From NCBI GenBank assembly GCA_023474345.1, contig JAMCXS010000028.1, positions 32,274 to 96,273 of the forward strand: a stretch of DNA of 64,000 nucleotides, given 5' to 3'. This stretch comes from Acidobacteriota bacterium. Its GTDB lineage: Bacteria; Acidobacteriota; Terriglobia; UBA7540. The notes beneath the pieces are model-generated. The model was not told the DNA's origin, searched no databases, and saw only the letters and a list, made by a program, of their open reading frames with translations. How positions within the stretch are numbered: position 1 is the stretch's first letter; each line of letters starts with the position of its first letter. Both the position numbers and the translations under genes were made by a program. Of the stretch, positions 1-11,755 are shown piece by piece.

Positions 1-2097
1 GAAGAGGGTTTTTTCCGTGCCACGGTGAAGACCGCTGTTTTCCGCAGCGTCAGCACGCCTAGCCTTGAACAGCTTGTGCAGCGGGTAGTTTCGCTGTTTG
101 AGCAATACGTGAAGCTCTCGCAAAGCCTGAACTATGAGACGATGATTGCCGCGGCCAAGGTGGATGAGATCGGTAAGTTCACGGACACGGTGGCGGCCAA
201 CTTGAACGTCAGCATCGAAGAGAAGCAGGAGTTGCTGGAGCTTTTTGATCCCGTCGACCGCCTGACGCGGCTGGCCGATATTCTGGATATTGAGATCGAA
301 AAGCTCAATGTGGACCGGTCGATCCAAGGTCGTGTCAAGCGGCAGATGGAGCGCGCCCAGCGGGAATATTACTTGAACGAAAAGATTAAGGCGATCCAGA
401 AAGAGCTGGGGCGGAACGAGAAGAGTGAAATCGAAGAGCTGAAAAAAAAGATCGAAGCCGCGGGCATGAGTAAAGACGCTCATGAAAAGGCTATGACAGA
501 ACTCAAGCGGTTGGAACTGATGCCGCCGATGTCCGCTGAGTCCACCGTCTCACGCAACTACCTCGACTGGCTGCTGGCGATGCCCTGGAAGAAGAAATCG
601 AAAGAAATCCGGGACATCCGGCGCGCTGAAAAGATTCTGGAAGAAGACCATTACGGGCTTGAAAAGATCAAGGAGCGCATCCTTGAATTTCTTGCGGTGC
701 GCCAGCTTGTGAAGACTCCGCGAGGTTCTATCCTTTGTTTTGTCGGGCCGCCGGGGGTTGGCAAAACGTCCCTCGGACGCTCTATCGCGCGGGCCACGGG
801 CCGGAAGTTCGTGCGGCTGTCACTCGGCGGAGTCCGGGACGAAGCGGAAATCCGCGGCCACCGCAGAACCTATATCGGCGCTCTGCCTGGACAAATTATC
901 CAGATGATGAAGAAAGCCGGAACCGTCAACCCGGTGTTTCTGCTCGATGAAGTTGACAAAATGAGCATGGATTTTAGGGGCGACCCGTCGGCGGCGCTGC
1001 TGGAAGTGCTTGATCCAGAGCAGAATCATATGTTTGCGGATCATTACCTGGATGTCGAATACGATCTCTCCAGGGTTTTCTTTATTACCACCGCGAATGT
1101 TGTCCATACCATTCCACAGCCCTTGCAGGATCGTATGGAGATCTTGCGGCTGTCCGGCTATACGGAAGCGGAGAAGCTGGAAATCGCCAAGCGTTTTCTC
1201 GTCCGCAAGCAGCGCGAGGCAACGGGTTTGAAAGAGCAGAATTTGACTTTCGCGGACGAGGCTATTCTTGGGATTATCCGCAACTATACGCGTGAAGCCG
1301 GGGTGCGGAATCTGGAGCGGGAGATCGCTAACATCTGCCGCAAAGTGGCGCGCAAGGTCGTGCAGGAGAACCGGAGTCTTCAGATTGTTGTCAAGCCCGA
1401 AAGCCTCCAGGAATATTTGGGTGTGATCAAGTTCCGGGACACGAAGGCCGAAGAAAAGAATGAAGTGGGTTTGGCTACCGGCTTGGCGTGGACGGAAGTG
1501 GGTGGCCAGATTCTCAACATCGAAGCTTCCGTTATGCAGGGCAAAGGCAAGCTGACTCTGACGGGGAAACTCGGCGACGTGATGCAAGAATCGGCTCAGG
1601 CGGCCTTGAGTTACGTACGTTCAAGAGCTTCGCGGCTGGGCTTGCCGTCGGACTTTTATCGTCGGCTGGATATTCATATTCACATCCCGGAAGGTGCGAT
1701 TCCAAAAGACGGACCCTCTGCTGGGATTACGCTGGCTACGGCGGTGGTGAGCGCGCTGACCAAAATCCCGGTGAACCGGGACATTGCCATGACCGGTGAG
1801 ATCACCCTGCGGGGTAAAGTGCTGCCGATCGGGGGTGTGAAAGAGAAGATCCTAGCAGCGCACCGTGCTGGCAACCGGACCGTTCTTTTGCCGCGCGACA
1901 ACGAGAAAGATCTTTCGGAGATTCCGGCAAACATTCAGGAAGATGTTGCCATTTGTTTTGTGGAGACCATGGACGAGGTTCTCGACCTGGCGCTGGAGAA
2001 GAAAATCGAGGGGATCCAGGCGCTCACGTCTGAGTCCCAGGAGACGCAGAGGCTCGAACCCTCGCTCGATTCCGACCGTGAATCTCTGACGAACTAG
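1..2097 (+). CDS. lon: ATP-dependent protease Lon (La), 5' end truncated by window start
   Basis: Frame open from base 1 ([16 protein letters not shown]...); Walker [25 protein letters not shown]; proteolytic domain [46 protein letters not shown]. Confidence 0.97.
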   Translation, partial: EEGFFRATVKTAVFRSVSTPSLEQLVQRVVSLFEQYVKLSQSLNYETMIAAAKVDEIGKFTDTVAANLNVSIEEKQELLELFDPVDRLTRLADILDIEIEKLNVDRSIQGRVKRQMERAQREYYLNEKIKAIQKELGRNEKSEIEELKKKIEAAGMSKDAHEKAMTELKRLELMPPMSAESTVSRNYLDWLLAMPWKKKSKEIRDIRRAEKILEEDHYGLEKIKERILEFLAVRQLVKTPRGSILCFVGPPGVGKTSLGRSIARATGRKFVRLSLGGVRDEAEIRGHRRTYIGALPGQIIQMMKKAGTVNPVFLLDEVDKMSMDFRGDPSAALLEVLDPEQNHMFADHYLDVEYDLSRVFFITTANVVHTIPQPLQDRMEILRLSGYTEAEKLEIAKRFLVRKQREATGLKEQNLTFADEAILGIIRNYTREAGVRNLEREIANICRKVARKVVQENRSLQIVVKPESLQEYLGVIKFRDTKAEEKNEVGLATGLAWTEVGGQILNIEASVMQGKGKLTLTGKLGDVMQESAQAALSYVRSRASRLGLPSDFYRRLDIHIHIPEGAIPKDGPSAGITLATAVVSALTKIPVNRDIAMTGEITLRGKVLPIGGVKEKILAAHRAGNRTVLLPRDNEKDLSEIPANIQEDVAICFVETMDEVLDLALEKKIEGIQALTSESQETQRLEPSLDSDRESLTN

Positions 2098-2415
2098 AGT
2101 TTTTAAGGGTGGGCCAGGGAAGGCTGAAGAGCTTGTTCCTGGCGCCAAGAGGTATGTGTCCGCCGAATAGGGGATTGAGTTTTTCACACTGCATAGTAAT
2201 TAGCACCGATTAATCCAAGCCAATTCGGATTGATAAACCCGGAAATCACGATCGATCACGGACTACACCATTCAAGACACTGTTGACTTGCCCCTTTGAG
2301 CTGCAGCACGCATGCGTTGGAGCCATACAAGGGCAAGGCAGCAGCAGAATTCATCCATTAGGGAAAGGGAATCCTTTATCGGGTTCCAAACTCAAATTGA
2401 AGCTGAGAGAGTAAC

Positions 2416-3750
2416 ATGGCGTCCAAAAAACAGGAAGAAAAGCCAGTCGTCGTGCAGGAAGAAAAGATCGAGGAACTTAAAGAGAGCGAAGTCCTCGATA
2501 TTGCCAAGCTGAAAGAAATGAACATTGCCACTCTGACCCAGGTTGCCAAGGACTTGGGAGTTGTCGGAGCCACTGGCATGCGGAAGCAGGAGCTGATCTT
2601 TAAGATCCTGCAAGCGCAAACTGAAAAGGCCGGGCTCATCTTTTCCGAAGGTGTGCTCGAATGCCTTCCCGATGGCTTCGGCTTCCTGCGCGCTCCCGAC
2701 TACAACTATTTACCGGGGCCTGATGATATCTATGTCTCACCGTCGCAGATCCGCAAGTTTGATCTGCGCACCGGCGATACGATCTCTGGCCAGATCCGGC
2801 CTCCTAAAGAAGGTGAGCGCTATTTCGCGCTGATCAAGGTGGAGGCCATCAACTTTGAACCCCCCGACGAAGCACGGAACAAGATCTTTTTCGATAACCT
2901 GACCCCGCTCTATCCCCAGGAGCGGCTCCGCCTGGAAACCGTGAAGGACAACATATCCGCTCGCGTTCTCGACCTGCTCACGCCCATCGGCAAGGGCCAG
3001 CGCGGGCTGATTGTTTCTCCTCCGCGCACCGGCAAAACGATGCTGCTGCAGACCATCGCCAACTCCGTTACCGCGAACCATCCGGAAGTCACGCTGATTG
3101 TGTTGCTGATTGACGAGCGGCCGGAAGAAGTGACGGACATGCAGAGGACGGTCGAAGGGGAAGTCATCAGCTCGACGTTTGATGAACCTGCCGCCCGGCA
3201 CGTTCAGGTGGCCGAGATGGTGATTGAGAAAGCAAAGCGGCTGGTCGAGCACAAGCGGGACGTGGTGATTCTGCTGGATTCCATCACCCGTCTGGCACGC
3301 GCTTACAACACGGTTGTTCCGCCTTCGGGCAAGGTCCTTTCCGGCGGTGTCGATTCCAACGCCCTGCAGCGTCCCAAGCGGTTTTTCGGTTCGGCGCGAA
3401 ACATCGAGGAAGGCGGCAGTTTGACCATCATCGCCACGGCGTTGATCGATACCGGAAGCCGCATGGACGACGTGATCTTTGAGGAGTTCAAAGGCACCGG
3501 CAACATGGAAGTGCACCTCGACCGCAAGCTGGTGGATAAGCGCGTCTTTCCGGCCATCGAGATCAACAAGTCAGGCACCCGCAAAGAGGAGTTGCTGGTA
3601 CCAAAGGACGAACTGAACCGCATCTGGGTTCTGCGCAAGGTGCTGAATCCGCTCTCTCCTGTGGAGAGCATGGAGCTCATCATTGATAAGCTCTCCAAAA
3701 CCAGGAGTAACTCGGAGTTTCTTGCCTCGATGAGCAATGGCGGAAGGTAA
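2416..3750 (+). CDS. rho: transcription termination factor Rho
   Basis: 444 aa; [49 protein letters not shown]. Confidence 0.97.
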   Translation: MASKKQEEKPVVVQEEKIEELKESEVLDIAKLKEMNIATLTQVAKDLGVVGATGMRKQELIFKILQAQTEKAGLIFSEGVLECLPDGFGFLRAPDYNYLPGPDDIYVSPSQIRKFDLRTGDTISGQIRPPKEGERYFALIKVEAINFEPPDEARNKIFFDNLTPLYPQERLRLETVKDNISARVLDLLTPIGKGQRGLIVSPPRTGKTMLLQTIANSVTANHPEVTLIVLLIDERPEEVTDMQRTVEGEVISSTFDEPAARHVQVAEMVIEKAKRLVEHKRDVVILLDSITRLARAYNTVVPPSGKVLSGGVDSNALQRPKRFFGSARNIEEGGSLTIIATALIDTGSRMDDVIFEEFKGTGNMEVHLDRKLVDKRVFPAIEINKSGTRKEELLVPKDELNRIWVLRKVLNPLSPVESMELIIDKLSKTRSNSEFLASMSNGGR

Positions 3751-3766
3751 GGGGCAGGACTTTCCA

Positions 3767-4453
3767 CTACGGCGTGGTCAGTAACTTCTTGCTGCGGGCC
3801 AATTCCAAAATCCGCTCGACAACCTGCTCGGCTGTTAAGTAGGTCGAGTCGACTACGTGTGCGTCCTCTGCGGCAACCAGCGGCGATATTTTCCTTTCCG
3901 CGTCGAGCTGATCGCGCTTCGAAATCTCAGAGACCGTGTCTGCCAACGTGGATGGCCGCCCTTGCTGGTGGTTCTGCTGCAACCTCCGGCGCGCCCTTTC
4001 TTCAGGATCGGCTTTGAGGAAAATCTTTAGCGATGCCTCGGGAAAGACCACGGTGCCGATGTCCCGGCCTTCCATCACTACTCCCCGGCCCGCAACCAGC
4101 GACCTCTGCAAACTGATCAGTTTTTTGCGAACTTCCGGCAGGCGGGAAACCCTCGCCGCTGCGTAAGTCACTTCCGAACTCCGAATTTCCGCCGTGACGT
4201 CTTTGCCATCCAGGAGCACCTTTGGCTCCTGGTTGCCGGCCAGGAATTGGATTTCTGCCAAGGCAATAACCCTGCCAATCTCATTCTGATTGTCGAGCGC
4301 CGTACCGGATTGGAGCACTTTTAGCGCAGCAGCCCGGTAGGTTGCGCCACTATCCATGTAGTCGAGGCCGAGACGCTCGGCAAGCATTCGAGCGACAGTG
4401 CTTTTGCCGGCACCTGCCGGCCCGTCAATGGCGATTATCAGGGGTTTTACCAT
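3767..4453 (-). CDS. cmk: (d)CMP kinase
   Basis: [54 protein letters not shown]; start placed at the internal ATG (4453), not the longer ORF start. Confidence 0.93.
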   Translation of the reverse strand: MVKPLIIAIDGPAGAGKSTVARMLAERLGLDYMDSGATYRAAALKVLQSGTALDNQNEIGRVIALAEIQFLAGNQEPKVLLDGKDVTAEIRSSEVTYAAARVSRLPEVRKKLISLQRSLVAGRGVVMEGRDIGTVVFPEASLKIFLKADPEERARRRLQQNHQQGRPSTLADTVSEISKRDQLDAERKISPLVAAEDAHVVDSTYLTAEQVVERILELARSKKLLTTP

Positions 4454-4536
4454 AAGAGGCTGTTTGGTCCTGTAGTCTGCTTCTTCTTGTGTTCCTTGAC
4501 GCTGATCCTGAACGAGATTTGAGCGTGAACGAAGGC

Positions 4537-6459
4537 TCAGATGCGCTTGAAAGCTTTCTGAATCTCTTTCATGTCGTACCGAAGGACTACCGGGCGCCCG
4601 TGCGGGCAGGTCATCGGGCAATCGGTCTTGCTCAACTCCACGAGCAGCCATCCCATTTTCTCTTGATCGAGAGGCCTGTTGACTTTGATCGCCGCGTGAC
4701 AAGCAACGGAAGCGGCGATCTTGCGGCGCAACTCATCAAGCGAGAGGGCCCGGGCCTCACGCCCAAGGCTTTCCAGGATTTCACGCACCAGCTTTTCTAC
4801 GTCGTCAGGATGGATGTCGGCCGGCGCGGCCTTCACAGCCACACTCCCTTGGCCAAATGGTTCCACCTCAAAGCCATTGGCGGTCAGTTCGTCGGCAATA
4901 TTCTGAAAAGTGACGCGCTGTTCCGGCCGGAGATCCACCACAATCGGCAATAGCAGCCTCTGGCCCTCCAGCTTGCTTGCCTGGCGCCGGCTGAGATGCT
5001 GCTCGAACAGGATGCGTTCGTGGGCCACATGCTGGTCGATAATCCAGAGACCTTCGATGTTGGTCGCTACGATGAAGCTGGACTGGATCTGCCCGAGCGG
5101 CTGGAGGTCACTGGGGAATTCGCCGATCCGAGATTCCGGAATTGCATCTGCGGAGCAGGGAACTGACCAGGCTGCCGGCGGCGGAGGTGCGTAAGTGGAT
5201 AACGCGGCTTCCGCCAGCGGAAGATATGCTGTTGAAGGCTGCGGTCGCGGCGCAGAGAGACGAAAGCCTGGGGCTTGCGCCGGAGCCGGCGTCCCCCGTT
5301 GCCGTGTTGGAAAAGGCTCTAAATCTTGCCCGTGCGGGGGTGCTGGTGCTGCTTCAGCGGGTTTGGTCGTCTCCGGCTGCTTAGGCATTGGGAAGGCGGC
5401 AACAGGCCGCGCAGCCTTTAGAGCCTGGAGCACTGAGTCACGGACTAAGTCATGCACAAAGGCTCCATTGCGAAAGCGTACCTCGGCTTTGGAAGGATGG
5501 ACGTTAACATCTACTTCCGTGGGAGGAAGGTCAAGAAAGACCAGCGACACCGGGGAGATGCCCGCAGGCAGAATGTTCCGGTAAGCCTCGGTGAGCGCGT
5601 GCAGAACCAGTCGGTCGCGGACCAGGCGCCGGTTGACGAAGAAATAGATCTGATTCCTGTTAAGCTTGTGCACCTCGGGGCGCGAGGCAAAACCGAAGAT
5701 CCTGAAAACCGCGGGTGAGACCTCGGGTTCAGCGTCAGCCTCAACGTCCGGGGCGTTGGGCAAGGGCATGAGGCGCTCGACAGGACCGAATTCAACCAGT
5801 TGGTCCAGCATTTGGCCTCCCATCACTTGATAAAGCCGCTCACGATGGCTTCCCACTGGCGATGCTTTCAGGATTTCATTCGTCATGGAGGTCAGGCGAA
5901 AGCCCTTGTCGGGATGGGCCAGTGCGTAATGAGTCACCATGGAGGCGATATGTCCGAGTTCGGTGGATTCAGAGCGTAGGAACTTGCGCCGTGCCGGAGT
6001 GTTAAAAAAGAGGCTCTGGACGTCAATTTTGGTGCCGCCTGGGCGGACCATTTCTTTTACGTCCCGCAACCTGCCACCGGAAATTTCCACCCGAGTTCCC
6101 ACCTCTTCTGAACCTTGGCGGGTTTCGAGCGTCATGCGTGAGACCGCGGCTATTGAGGGCAGCGCTTCGCCGCGGAATCCCAGCGTCGAGATTTCGTCCA
6201 GGTCTTCGGCTGACTTGATTTTGCTTGTGGCGTGGCGTTCGAACGCCAGCAAAGTGTCATCGCGGGTCATCCCGCAGCCGTTATCCGCAACCCGGATGAG
6301 GCGTCTGCCGCCGCTTTCCACGTGGATCTCGATCTCATGCGCTCCCGCATCCAGGGAATTTTCGACGAGTTCCTTTGCCACCGACGCCGGGCGCTCGACT
6401 ACTTCGCCCGCGGCAATCTTGTTGGCGACGGCTTCCGGAAGGATGCGAATGACGGACAT
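4537..6459 (-). CDS. mutL: DNA mismatch repair protein MutL
   Basis: IRILPEAVANKIAAGEVVERPASVAKELVENSLDAGA...; GFRGEALPSIAAVS; C-terminal dimerisation domain. Confidence 0.97.
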   Translation of the reverse strand: MSVIRILPEAVANKIAAGEVVERPASVAKELVENSLDAGAHEIEIHVESGGRRLIRVADNGCGMTRDDTLLAFERHATSKIKSAEDLDEISTLGFRGEALPSIAAVSRMTLETRQGSEEVGTRVEISGGRLRDVKEMVRPGGTKIDVQSLFFNTPARRKFLRSESTELGHIASMVTHYALAHPDKGFRLTSMTNEILKASPVGSHRERLYQVMGGQMLDQLVEFGPVERLMPLPNAPDVEADAEPEVSPAVFRIFGFASRPEVHKLNRNQIYFFVNRRLVRDRLVLHALTEAYRNILPAGISPVSLVFLDLPPTEVDVNVHPSKAEVRFRNGAFVHDLVRDSVLQALKAARPVAAFPMPKQPETTKPAEAAPAPPHGQDLEPFPTRQRGTPAPAQAPGFRLSAPRPQPSTAYLPLAEAALSTYAPPPPAAWSVPCSADAIPESRIGEFPSDLQPLGQIQSSFIVATNIEGLWIIDQHVAHERILFEQHLSRRQASKLEGQRLLLPIVVDLRPEQRVTFQNIADELTANGFEVEPFGQGSVAVKAAPADIHPDDVEKLVREILESLGREARALSLDELRRKIAASVACHAAIKVNRPLDQEKMGWLLVELSKTDCPMTCPHGRPVVLRYDMKEIQKAFKRI

Positions 6460-6574
6460 AAAATTTAGTGATTGAGTGATTGAATCATTGGCTCATTGAT
6501 ATTCCGAAAAAGTAGATTGGCTCACGCGGTTTTTCTATTCACGCAATGACACAATGACTCAACGATTCAATTCT

Positions 6575-8353
6575 TTAATGCTTAACTATTTTCAAGCCCA
6601 GTTCTTCTAATTGCTCGCGGTCAACGCTGGCGGGAGCATCGCACATCAGGTCCACGGCGCTAGCGGTTTTGGGGAAGGCGATCACCTCGCGAATGCTCGA
6701 TTCGCCGGCCAGCAAGGCGACGATGCGGTCAACCCCCAGCGCGATTCCGCCGTGCGGCGGCGCGCCGTATTCGAGCGCGTCCATGAAAAATCCAAAGCGC
6801 TCGCGAGCTTTTTCATCGCTCAGTCCCAGCACTTTGAATACCCGCTGCTGGATATCGCGGCGGTGCATACGGATGGACCCGCCGCCGATTTCCTGGCCGT
6901 TCAGCACCAAATCGTACGCGAGCGCCTTGACGCTTGCCGGGTCCGATTCGAGCTTGGGCAAGTCTTCCTCGCGTGGAGAAGTAAACGGATGGTGCATGGC
7001 TGCGAAACGCTTCTCTTTGGGGTCGTACTCGAACATCGGAAAATCCACCACCCAGGCAAAACTCCAAACGCCGGGCTTGATCAGTTCCAGCTTGCGACCA
7101 AGTTCCAGCCGCAGCCAGGTCGAAGCCTGATCGAGGCTCTGGAGCTTGTCCCGCGAGGTCGAATCCGCTCCTACCAGGATCACCAGGTCACCGACTTGAG
7201 CCGCCGCCGCCGCTGCCAACTGTTGAAGCGCTTCTTCCCCGACTGCATTTTTCAGCCGAGACTGAATTCCCGATTCCGTGACGGTGAAGTAAGCCGAATT
7301 GCTCGCCCCCGCCTCCAAAAGACCCTGCTGGTAACGGTCAAGCTGGCTGCGAGACAGTTTGGCGTTCGGGACGCGAAGCGCCTTGACGGCTTGAAACCCC
7401 TTCAGCTTATCTAAAGAGTTCGCGGGCAACTCGACCCGCCGCCATTCCAGTCCAAAACGCAAATCAGGCTTGTCGGAGCCATATTTCTCCATCGCCGTGG
7501 TGTAGCTGAGGCGCGGGAAAGGACGCTCGACCTTGACGTCCACAATCGCCAAGAGCTTTTCCATTAGTCGCTCAATGATCTCAAAAAGCTCCTCACGCTG
7601 CGGGAACGCCATCTCGACATCAATCTGCGTGAATTCAGGCTGGCGGTCGGCGCGCAGGTCTTCATCCCGGAAGCATCGCACGATTTGGAAATAGCGGTCG
7701 AACCCGGCAATCATCAGCAACTGCTTGAACAGTTGCGGCGATTGCGGAAGGGCGTAAAAATGCCCTTGGCGCACCCGGCTCGGCACCAGATAATCCCGGG
7801 CGCCTTCGGGCGTGGAGCGAGTCATGAATGGAGTTTCGACTTCAACAAAGTGATGGCCGGCCATGTGCTGGCGCACCACTTGATTCGCCCGGTCGCGAAG
7901 CCGGATGTTCTGCTGCATGCGGCTGCGGCGGAGATCGAGGTAACGGTAGCGAAGCCGCGTCTCTTCGACCGTGCGGGTTTCGTCTTCGATGGGGAAAGGC
8001 GGGGTCTTGGCCTCGTTCAGCAGCAGAAGCGTTTGTCCTTTAACTTCCACTTCGCCGGTCGTGAGCTGCGGGTTGACGGTCTCAGGCGACCGCAGAACCA
8101 CTTCGCCCTCCACACCCACCACAAATTCATTCCGTACTTGCTCCGCTTTGGCATGGGCCTCAGGGCTCACTTCCGCGTTCAGCACCACCTGAACCACGCC
8201 CGTATGGTCCCGCAAATCAAGAAAGATCAGATTGCCCAGGTCGCGCCGCCGCGCCACCCATCCCGCCAGAAATACTTTCCGGCCGGCGTGTGCTTTCCGC
8301 AGTTCGCCGCAACGATGTGTTCTTCTGCGTTCACCAAGTAGATCGAGTTCCAA
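6575..8353 (-). CDS. aspS: aspartate--tRNA(Asp/Asn) ligase
   Basis: 592 aa; FRDEDLRADRQPEFTQIDVEMAF; HHPFTSPREED; GIALGVDRIVALLAG. Confidence 0.96.
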   Translation of the reverse strand: MELDLLGERRRTHRCGELRKAHAGRKVFLAGWVARRRDLGNLIFLDLRDHTGVVQVVLNAEVSPEAHAKAEQVRNEFVVGVEGEVVLRSPETVNPQLTTGEVEVKGQTLLLLNEAKTPPFPIEDETRTVEETRLRYRYLDLRRSRMQQNIRLRDRANQVVRQHMAGHHFVEVETPFMTRSTPEGARDYLVPSRVRQGHFYALPQSPQLFKQLLMIAGFDRYFQIVRCFRDEDLRADRQPEFTQIDVEMAFPQREELFEIIERLMEKLLAIVDVKVERPFPRLSYTTAMEKYGSDKPDLRFGLEWRRVELPANSLDKLKGFQAVKALRVPNAKLSRSQLDRYQQGLLEAGASNSAYFTVTESGIQSRLKNAVGEEALQQLAAAAAAQVGDLVILVGADSTSRDKLQSLDQASTWLRLELGRKLELIKPGVWSFAWVVDFPMFEYDPKEKRFAAMHHPFTSPREEDLPKLESDPASVKALAYDLVLNGQEIGGGSIRMHRRDIQQRVFKVLGLSDEKARERFGFFMDALEYGAPPHGGIALGVDRIVALLAGESSIREVIAFPKTASAVDLMCDAPASVDREQLEELGLKIVKH

Positions 8354-8373
8354 ATTCAGCCCTTACCTTTCCG

Positions 8374-9690
8374 CTATTTCGCTTGTGAAGACGGGGCGCG
8401 GCCGGACTGGAAAGTCTCGCCCAGTTTCTCCTTTATGGCGGCGACTAATTGTACCGCATCGACAGCCCTTTGCTCGCCCGTTTCCATATCTTTCAGTTGA
8501 TAATGTCCGCTGGCTACTTCTTCTTCACCGATGATGATGGTGTGCCGAGCCTGCAGTTTGTTGGCAATACCCAGCGACTTTTTCAGCTTCATTTGCTGGA
8601 AGCTAATTTCCGTGCTAATGCCTTCCCGACGCAGTTGGCAGGCCAGGCGCACGGCAGGCTCCCGTGCGGCCTCGCCCATCCAGGCCACATAGACCGCGAG
8701 CGGTGCCTTCATTTTCAGCGCCGCGCTTTCTTCCACCGTCAAAACCAGCCGGTCCTGGCCGATGGCAAACCCGAAACCGGGCGCCGGCGGCCCGCCCAGC
8801 ATTTCGGACAGACCATCGTAACGTCCGCCGCCCAGCATTGCGTTTTGCGCGCCCAACAATCCGCTGGTGATTTCAAAAGTCGTTCGGGTGTAGTAGTCGA
8901 GCCCTCGCACCAGGCGCGGCACAATTTCATAAGCCACGCCGCGCTCATCGAGTTCGCCCGTAACGCATTCAAAGTGCTGCCGACATTCCGAGCACAGATG
9001 ATCGAGGATGTACGGAAGCTTCTCGATGACGGGCTGGTCGGCTTCCACTTTGCAGTCGAGCACGCGGAGTGGATTGGTTTGGGCACGGCGCTGGCAGTCA
9101 GTGCAGAGTTTGGTCTTAACGGCGTCCAGAGCGTGCCGTAGTTTTTTTAAGTACTCGGGACGGCATTTGGGGCAGCCGACGGAGTTTAGCAAAAGCTTGA
9201 ATTCCTTCAGCCCCAGGCGCTCCAGCAGCAAAACAAGCATCTCCAGGACTTCGGTGTCAATCGTTGGATGGTCGGAACCCAGAACCTCCGCGCCGATCTG
9301 ATAGAACTGCCGATAGCGGCCCTTCTGGGGCCGCTCACGCCGGAACATTGGACCAAAATAATAGAGCTTGTGAACTCCGCCTTCGTTGTAGAGACCGTGT
9401 TCGATGTAGGCGCGCACGACGGAAGCTGTGGCCTCAGGCCGCAGCGTCAGCGACTCGCTATCGCGGTCCTCGAAGGTATACATTTCCTTGGTCACAATGT
9501 CGGTGTCGGAGCCCACGCTGCGGGCAAACAAGGCGGTCTGTTCCAGGATGGGGGTGCGGATTTCGCGGAAGTTGTACGCCTCGAACACACGGCGCGCTTC
9601 TTCTTCCACCCGCTGCCAAAGGGGTGTTTCGCCGGGCAGCAGGTCGCGCGTTCCCTTTACGGATTGGATAAGTTCGTTTTTCTTGGACAC
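8374..9690 (-). CDS. hisS: histidine--tRNA ligase
   Basis: QSVKGTRDLLPGETPLWQ; LRPEATASVVRAYIEH; GLDYYTRTTFEI. Confidence 0.96.
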   Translation of the reverse strand: MSKKNELIQSVKGTRDLLPGETPLWQRVEEEARRVFEAYNFREIRTPILEQTALFARSVGSDTDIVTKEMYTFEDRDSESLTLRPEATASVVRAYIEHGLYNEGGVHKLYYFGPMFRRERPQKGRYRQFYQIGAEVLGSDHPTIDTEVLEMLVLLLERLGLKEFKLLLNSVGCPKCRPEYLKKLRHALDAVKTKLCTDCQRRAQTNPLRVLDCKVEADQPVIEKLPYILDHLCSECRQHFECVTGELDERGVAYEIVPRLVRGLDYYTRTTFEITSGLLGAQNAMLGGGRYDGLSEMLGGPPAPGFGFAIGQDRLVLTVEESAALKMKAPLAVYVAWMGEAAREPAVRLACQLRREGISTEISFQQMKLKKSLGIANKLQARHTIIIGEEEVASGHYQLKDMETGEQRAVDAVQLVAAIKEKLGETFQSGRAPSSQAK

Positions 9691-9748
9691 GTTAATTCAC
9701 TGTGCGGAGTGACCTGGGTTGCGGGTTCCCAACCTCACGCTCTGGCAA

Positions 9749-10279
9749 CTAGGATGCGGGTTCCCTCCGTGTCCCCGCCATGTAAGCATCCTTATATTCC
9801 AGATAATGACTGGCGTGGGAGTCGATAAACTTGCGGTCGGCTTCGATAAGCTTCCGCTGCAAGCGCGCGGGCACTCCGGCATAAAGACTTCCCGGAGGGA
9901 TGACGGTTCTTTCAGGCACCAGCGCTCCCGCCGCCACGATCGATCCCTCACCCACGTGAACACGGTTCAAAATGATTGCCCCCATGCCAATCAGACAATG
10001 ATCTTCAATTCGGCAAGCATGCAGGATCACGCGGTGTCCGACCGTTACCCAGTTGCCGAGGATCGTTGGCAATCCCGCGGTACCGTGCAGAATGGAACCA
10101 TCCTGAATGTTACTCTGAGTTCCCACTCGGATAGGCGAAACGTCGGCGCGCAGCACGGTTTGGAACCAGACGCTCGATTCGTCGCCAACTTCAACGTCTC
10201 CAATCACATCCGCGTTTTCGGCAACAAATGCCGATTCCGCAATCCGCGGCAAAACGCCTTTGTAACTTAGAATCATCAA
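9749..10279 (-). CDS. gamma carbonic anhydrase family / hexapeptide-repeat protein
   Basis: left-handed beta-helix hexapeptide pattern; VTVGHRVILHACRIEDHCLIGMGAIILNRVHVG. Confidence 0.9.
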   Translation of the reverse strand: MMILSYKGVLPRIAESAFVAENADVIGDVEVGDESSVWFQTVLRADVSPIRVGTQSNIQDGSILHGTAGLPTILGNWVTVGHRVILHACRIEDHCLIGMGAIILNRVHVGEGSIVAAGALVPERTVIPPGSLYAGVPARLQRKLIEADRKFIDSHASHYLEYKDAYMAGTRREPAS

Positions 10280-10440
10280 CTTCCCCGCTCAGCCAAGAAC
10301 TCTTGTGAGTACTTGAACTTATTGAAGTTAACATATCCCTGCGAGAGGCCGCAAGGTTGGGCGGGCGCTGGGGATTAGGATTCAGACTCCGGGCCCCTAA
10401 GCAGAACGTTCCGCATGAGTGCCGTGCTACACACGGCCAT

Positions 10441-10487
10441 AAAAACGGCAAGGCCCGGAACGCAATGAGCGCACCGGACCTTGCCGC
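10441..10487 (-). terminator. putative intrinsic terminator downstream of the methyltransferase
   Basis: minus strand CGGCAAGGTCCGG - loop - CCGGGCCTTGCCG (13-bp stem, one wobble) followed by TTTTT. Confidence 0.75.
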
Positions 10488-10529
10488 GTAAGCAACTTTA
10501 CCGCGGCTTAATACAGCGATTCGGCAACC

Positions 10530-11558
10530 TCAGGCTTTGTGTCCCACCACCACGGTGTGTGGGCCCGTGGGAACCGGGTGTGCGATAATGCTGCTGAACT
10601 CCGCTTCGTGGTACATCGCTTCGAGTTCCCGGAAAGTGTAAGCATCGCCCGAAGGGGTATTGGCCAGCATCATCATGCTGAAGGAGGCGGCCATGGGCGG
10701 CGATACCCTGTCTTCATTCGGCACGAATTCCAAGGCTGCTGCACGACCGCCGGGCTTCAACGCTGCGTGGACCTTTTTCAGCAACTCGACGTTGGTGGGC
10801 GGATCAAAGTGGTGCAAAAAGTTGGTCAGCAAGACAACGTCATACGGCCCGCCGTATTCGACGTCGAAGGCGCTCCCCGGCAGCCGGGTGTAACGGTCGG
10901 CCACTCCCGCCTTTTGCGCATTGGCATGAGCGACCTCGAGCACAGGCGCCCAGTCGACGGCCACCACCCGCGCTTGAGGGTTTTGCTTTGCCACCTCGAT
11001 GCCGAACAGGCCGTGGCCGGCAGCGATGTCGAGCACTTGCACGGGACCTTTATGGCCATCCAGGACGATGGAGCCGAGAGGCGCGGCCATGGGCGCCATC
11101 ATGGGAGCCATGCTGTGCGCGAATTCCACCCAAATCGGATTCTCGGGCTCGACCGAACCTTGTCCAGGGAGGACGGTGTGACCGTTCCGGACAATGTCAG
11201 CCAGACGTGCAAAAGGTTCGTTCAAAGCGGGATTTCCCAGAAAGCGGGCCGTCGAGGCTATACATGACGGGGAGCGCGGATCGAGGAAGAGCGCGCTGGT
11301 CGAGGTGTGATGGTAACGGCTACCGTCTTTTCGCAGCAAACCGATGATGGTCAGGTAATCGCACAGAATGCGCATACCACGCTCTGGGGCCTGGCATTGC
11401 CGTGCGAGGGACTTAATGTCGCCCGGGCCGTTGCCCACTGCCCGAAATAAGTCAAGTTCAATGGCCGCACGCAGCGCCGCCGAGCGCTGGTACGCATTCA
11501 GAGTTTCGAAGACCAGTGCGGGGGAAGGTGCTTCCACCGCCTGCGGTGTAGAAGCCAT
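10530..11558 (-). CDS. SAM-dependent O-methyltransferase (dimerisation domain + methyltransferase)
   Basis: VLDIAAGHGLFGIEVAKQNPQARVVAVDWAPVLEVA; LLTNFLHHFDPPTNVELLKKVHAALKPGGR. Confidence 0.85.
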   Translation of the reverse strand: MASTPQAVEAPSPALVFETLNAYQRSAALRAAIELDLFRAVGNGPGDIKSLARQCQAPERGMRILCDYLTIIGLLRKDGSRYHHTSTSALFLDPRSPSCIASTARFLGNPALNEPFARLADIVRNGHTVLPGQGSVEPENPIWVEFAHSMAPMMAPMAAPLGSIVLDGHKGPVQVLDIAAGHGLFGIEVAKQNPQARVVAVDWAPVLEVAHANAQKAGVADRYTRLPGSAFDVEYGGPYDVVLLTNFLHHFDPPTNVELLKKVHAALKPGGRAAALEFVPNEDRVSPPMAASFSMMMLANTPSGDAYTFRELEAMYHEAEFSSIIAHPVPTGPHTVVVGHKA

Positions 11559-11755
11559 ATGTTAACCTCCTAAGCCGGGGCTTCTTCCTTGGCTTCCGGT
11601 CGCCGGAGACACAGATAACCGCCCTCATCCGGGTTATCAATTGTCAGGTTCTTGCCCCACGGATAACATATACTGGAATCCTGCGGAACGCAATGATTAT
11701 TGGGACCCTACGAAAGCAAAGCAAGATTCCATCTGCCGCTGACCGCGGCGTATAA

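Noticed and set aside
2209-2234. Small hairpin ATTAATCC/GGATTGAT between lon and rho
   Set aside because: Only 8 bp with a wobble and no U-tract; insufficient to call a terminator or a rho leader element.
9719-9766. Direct repeat TGCGGGTTCCC between hisS and the carbonic anhydrase gene
   Set aside because: 11 bp only, 37 bp apart; compatible with chance in GC-rich DNA.
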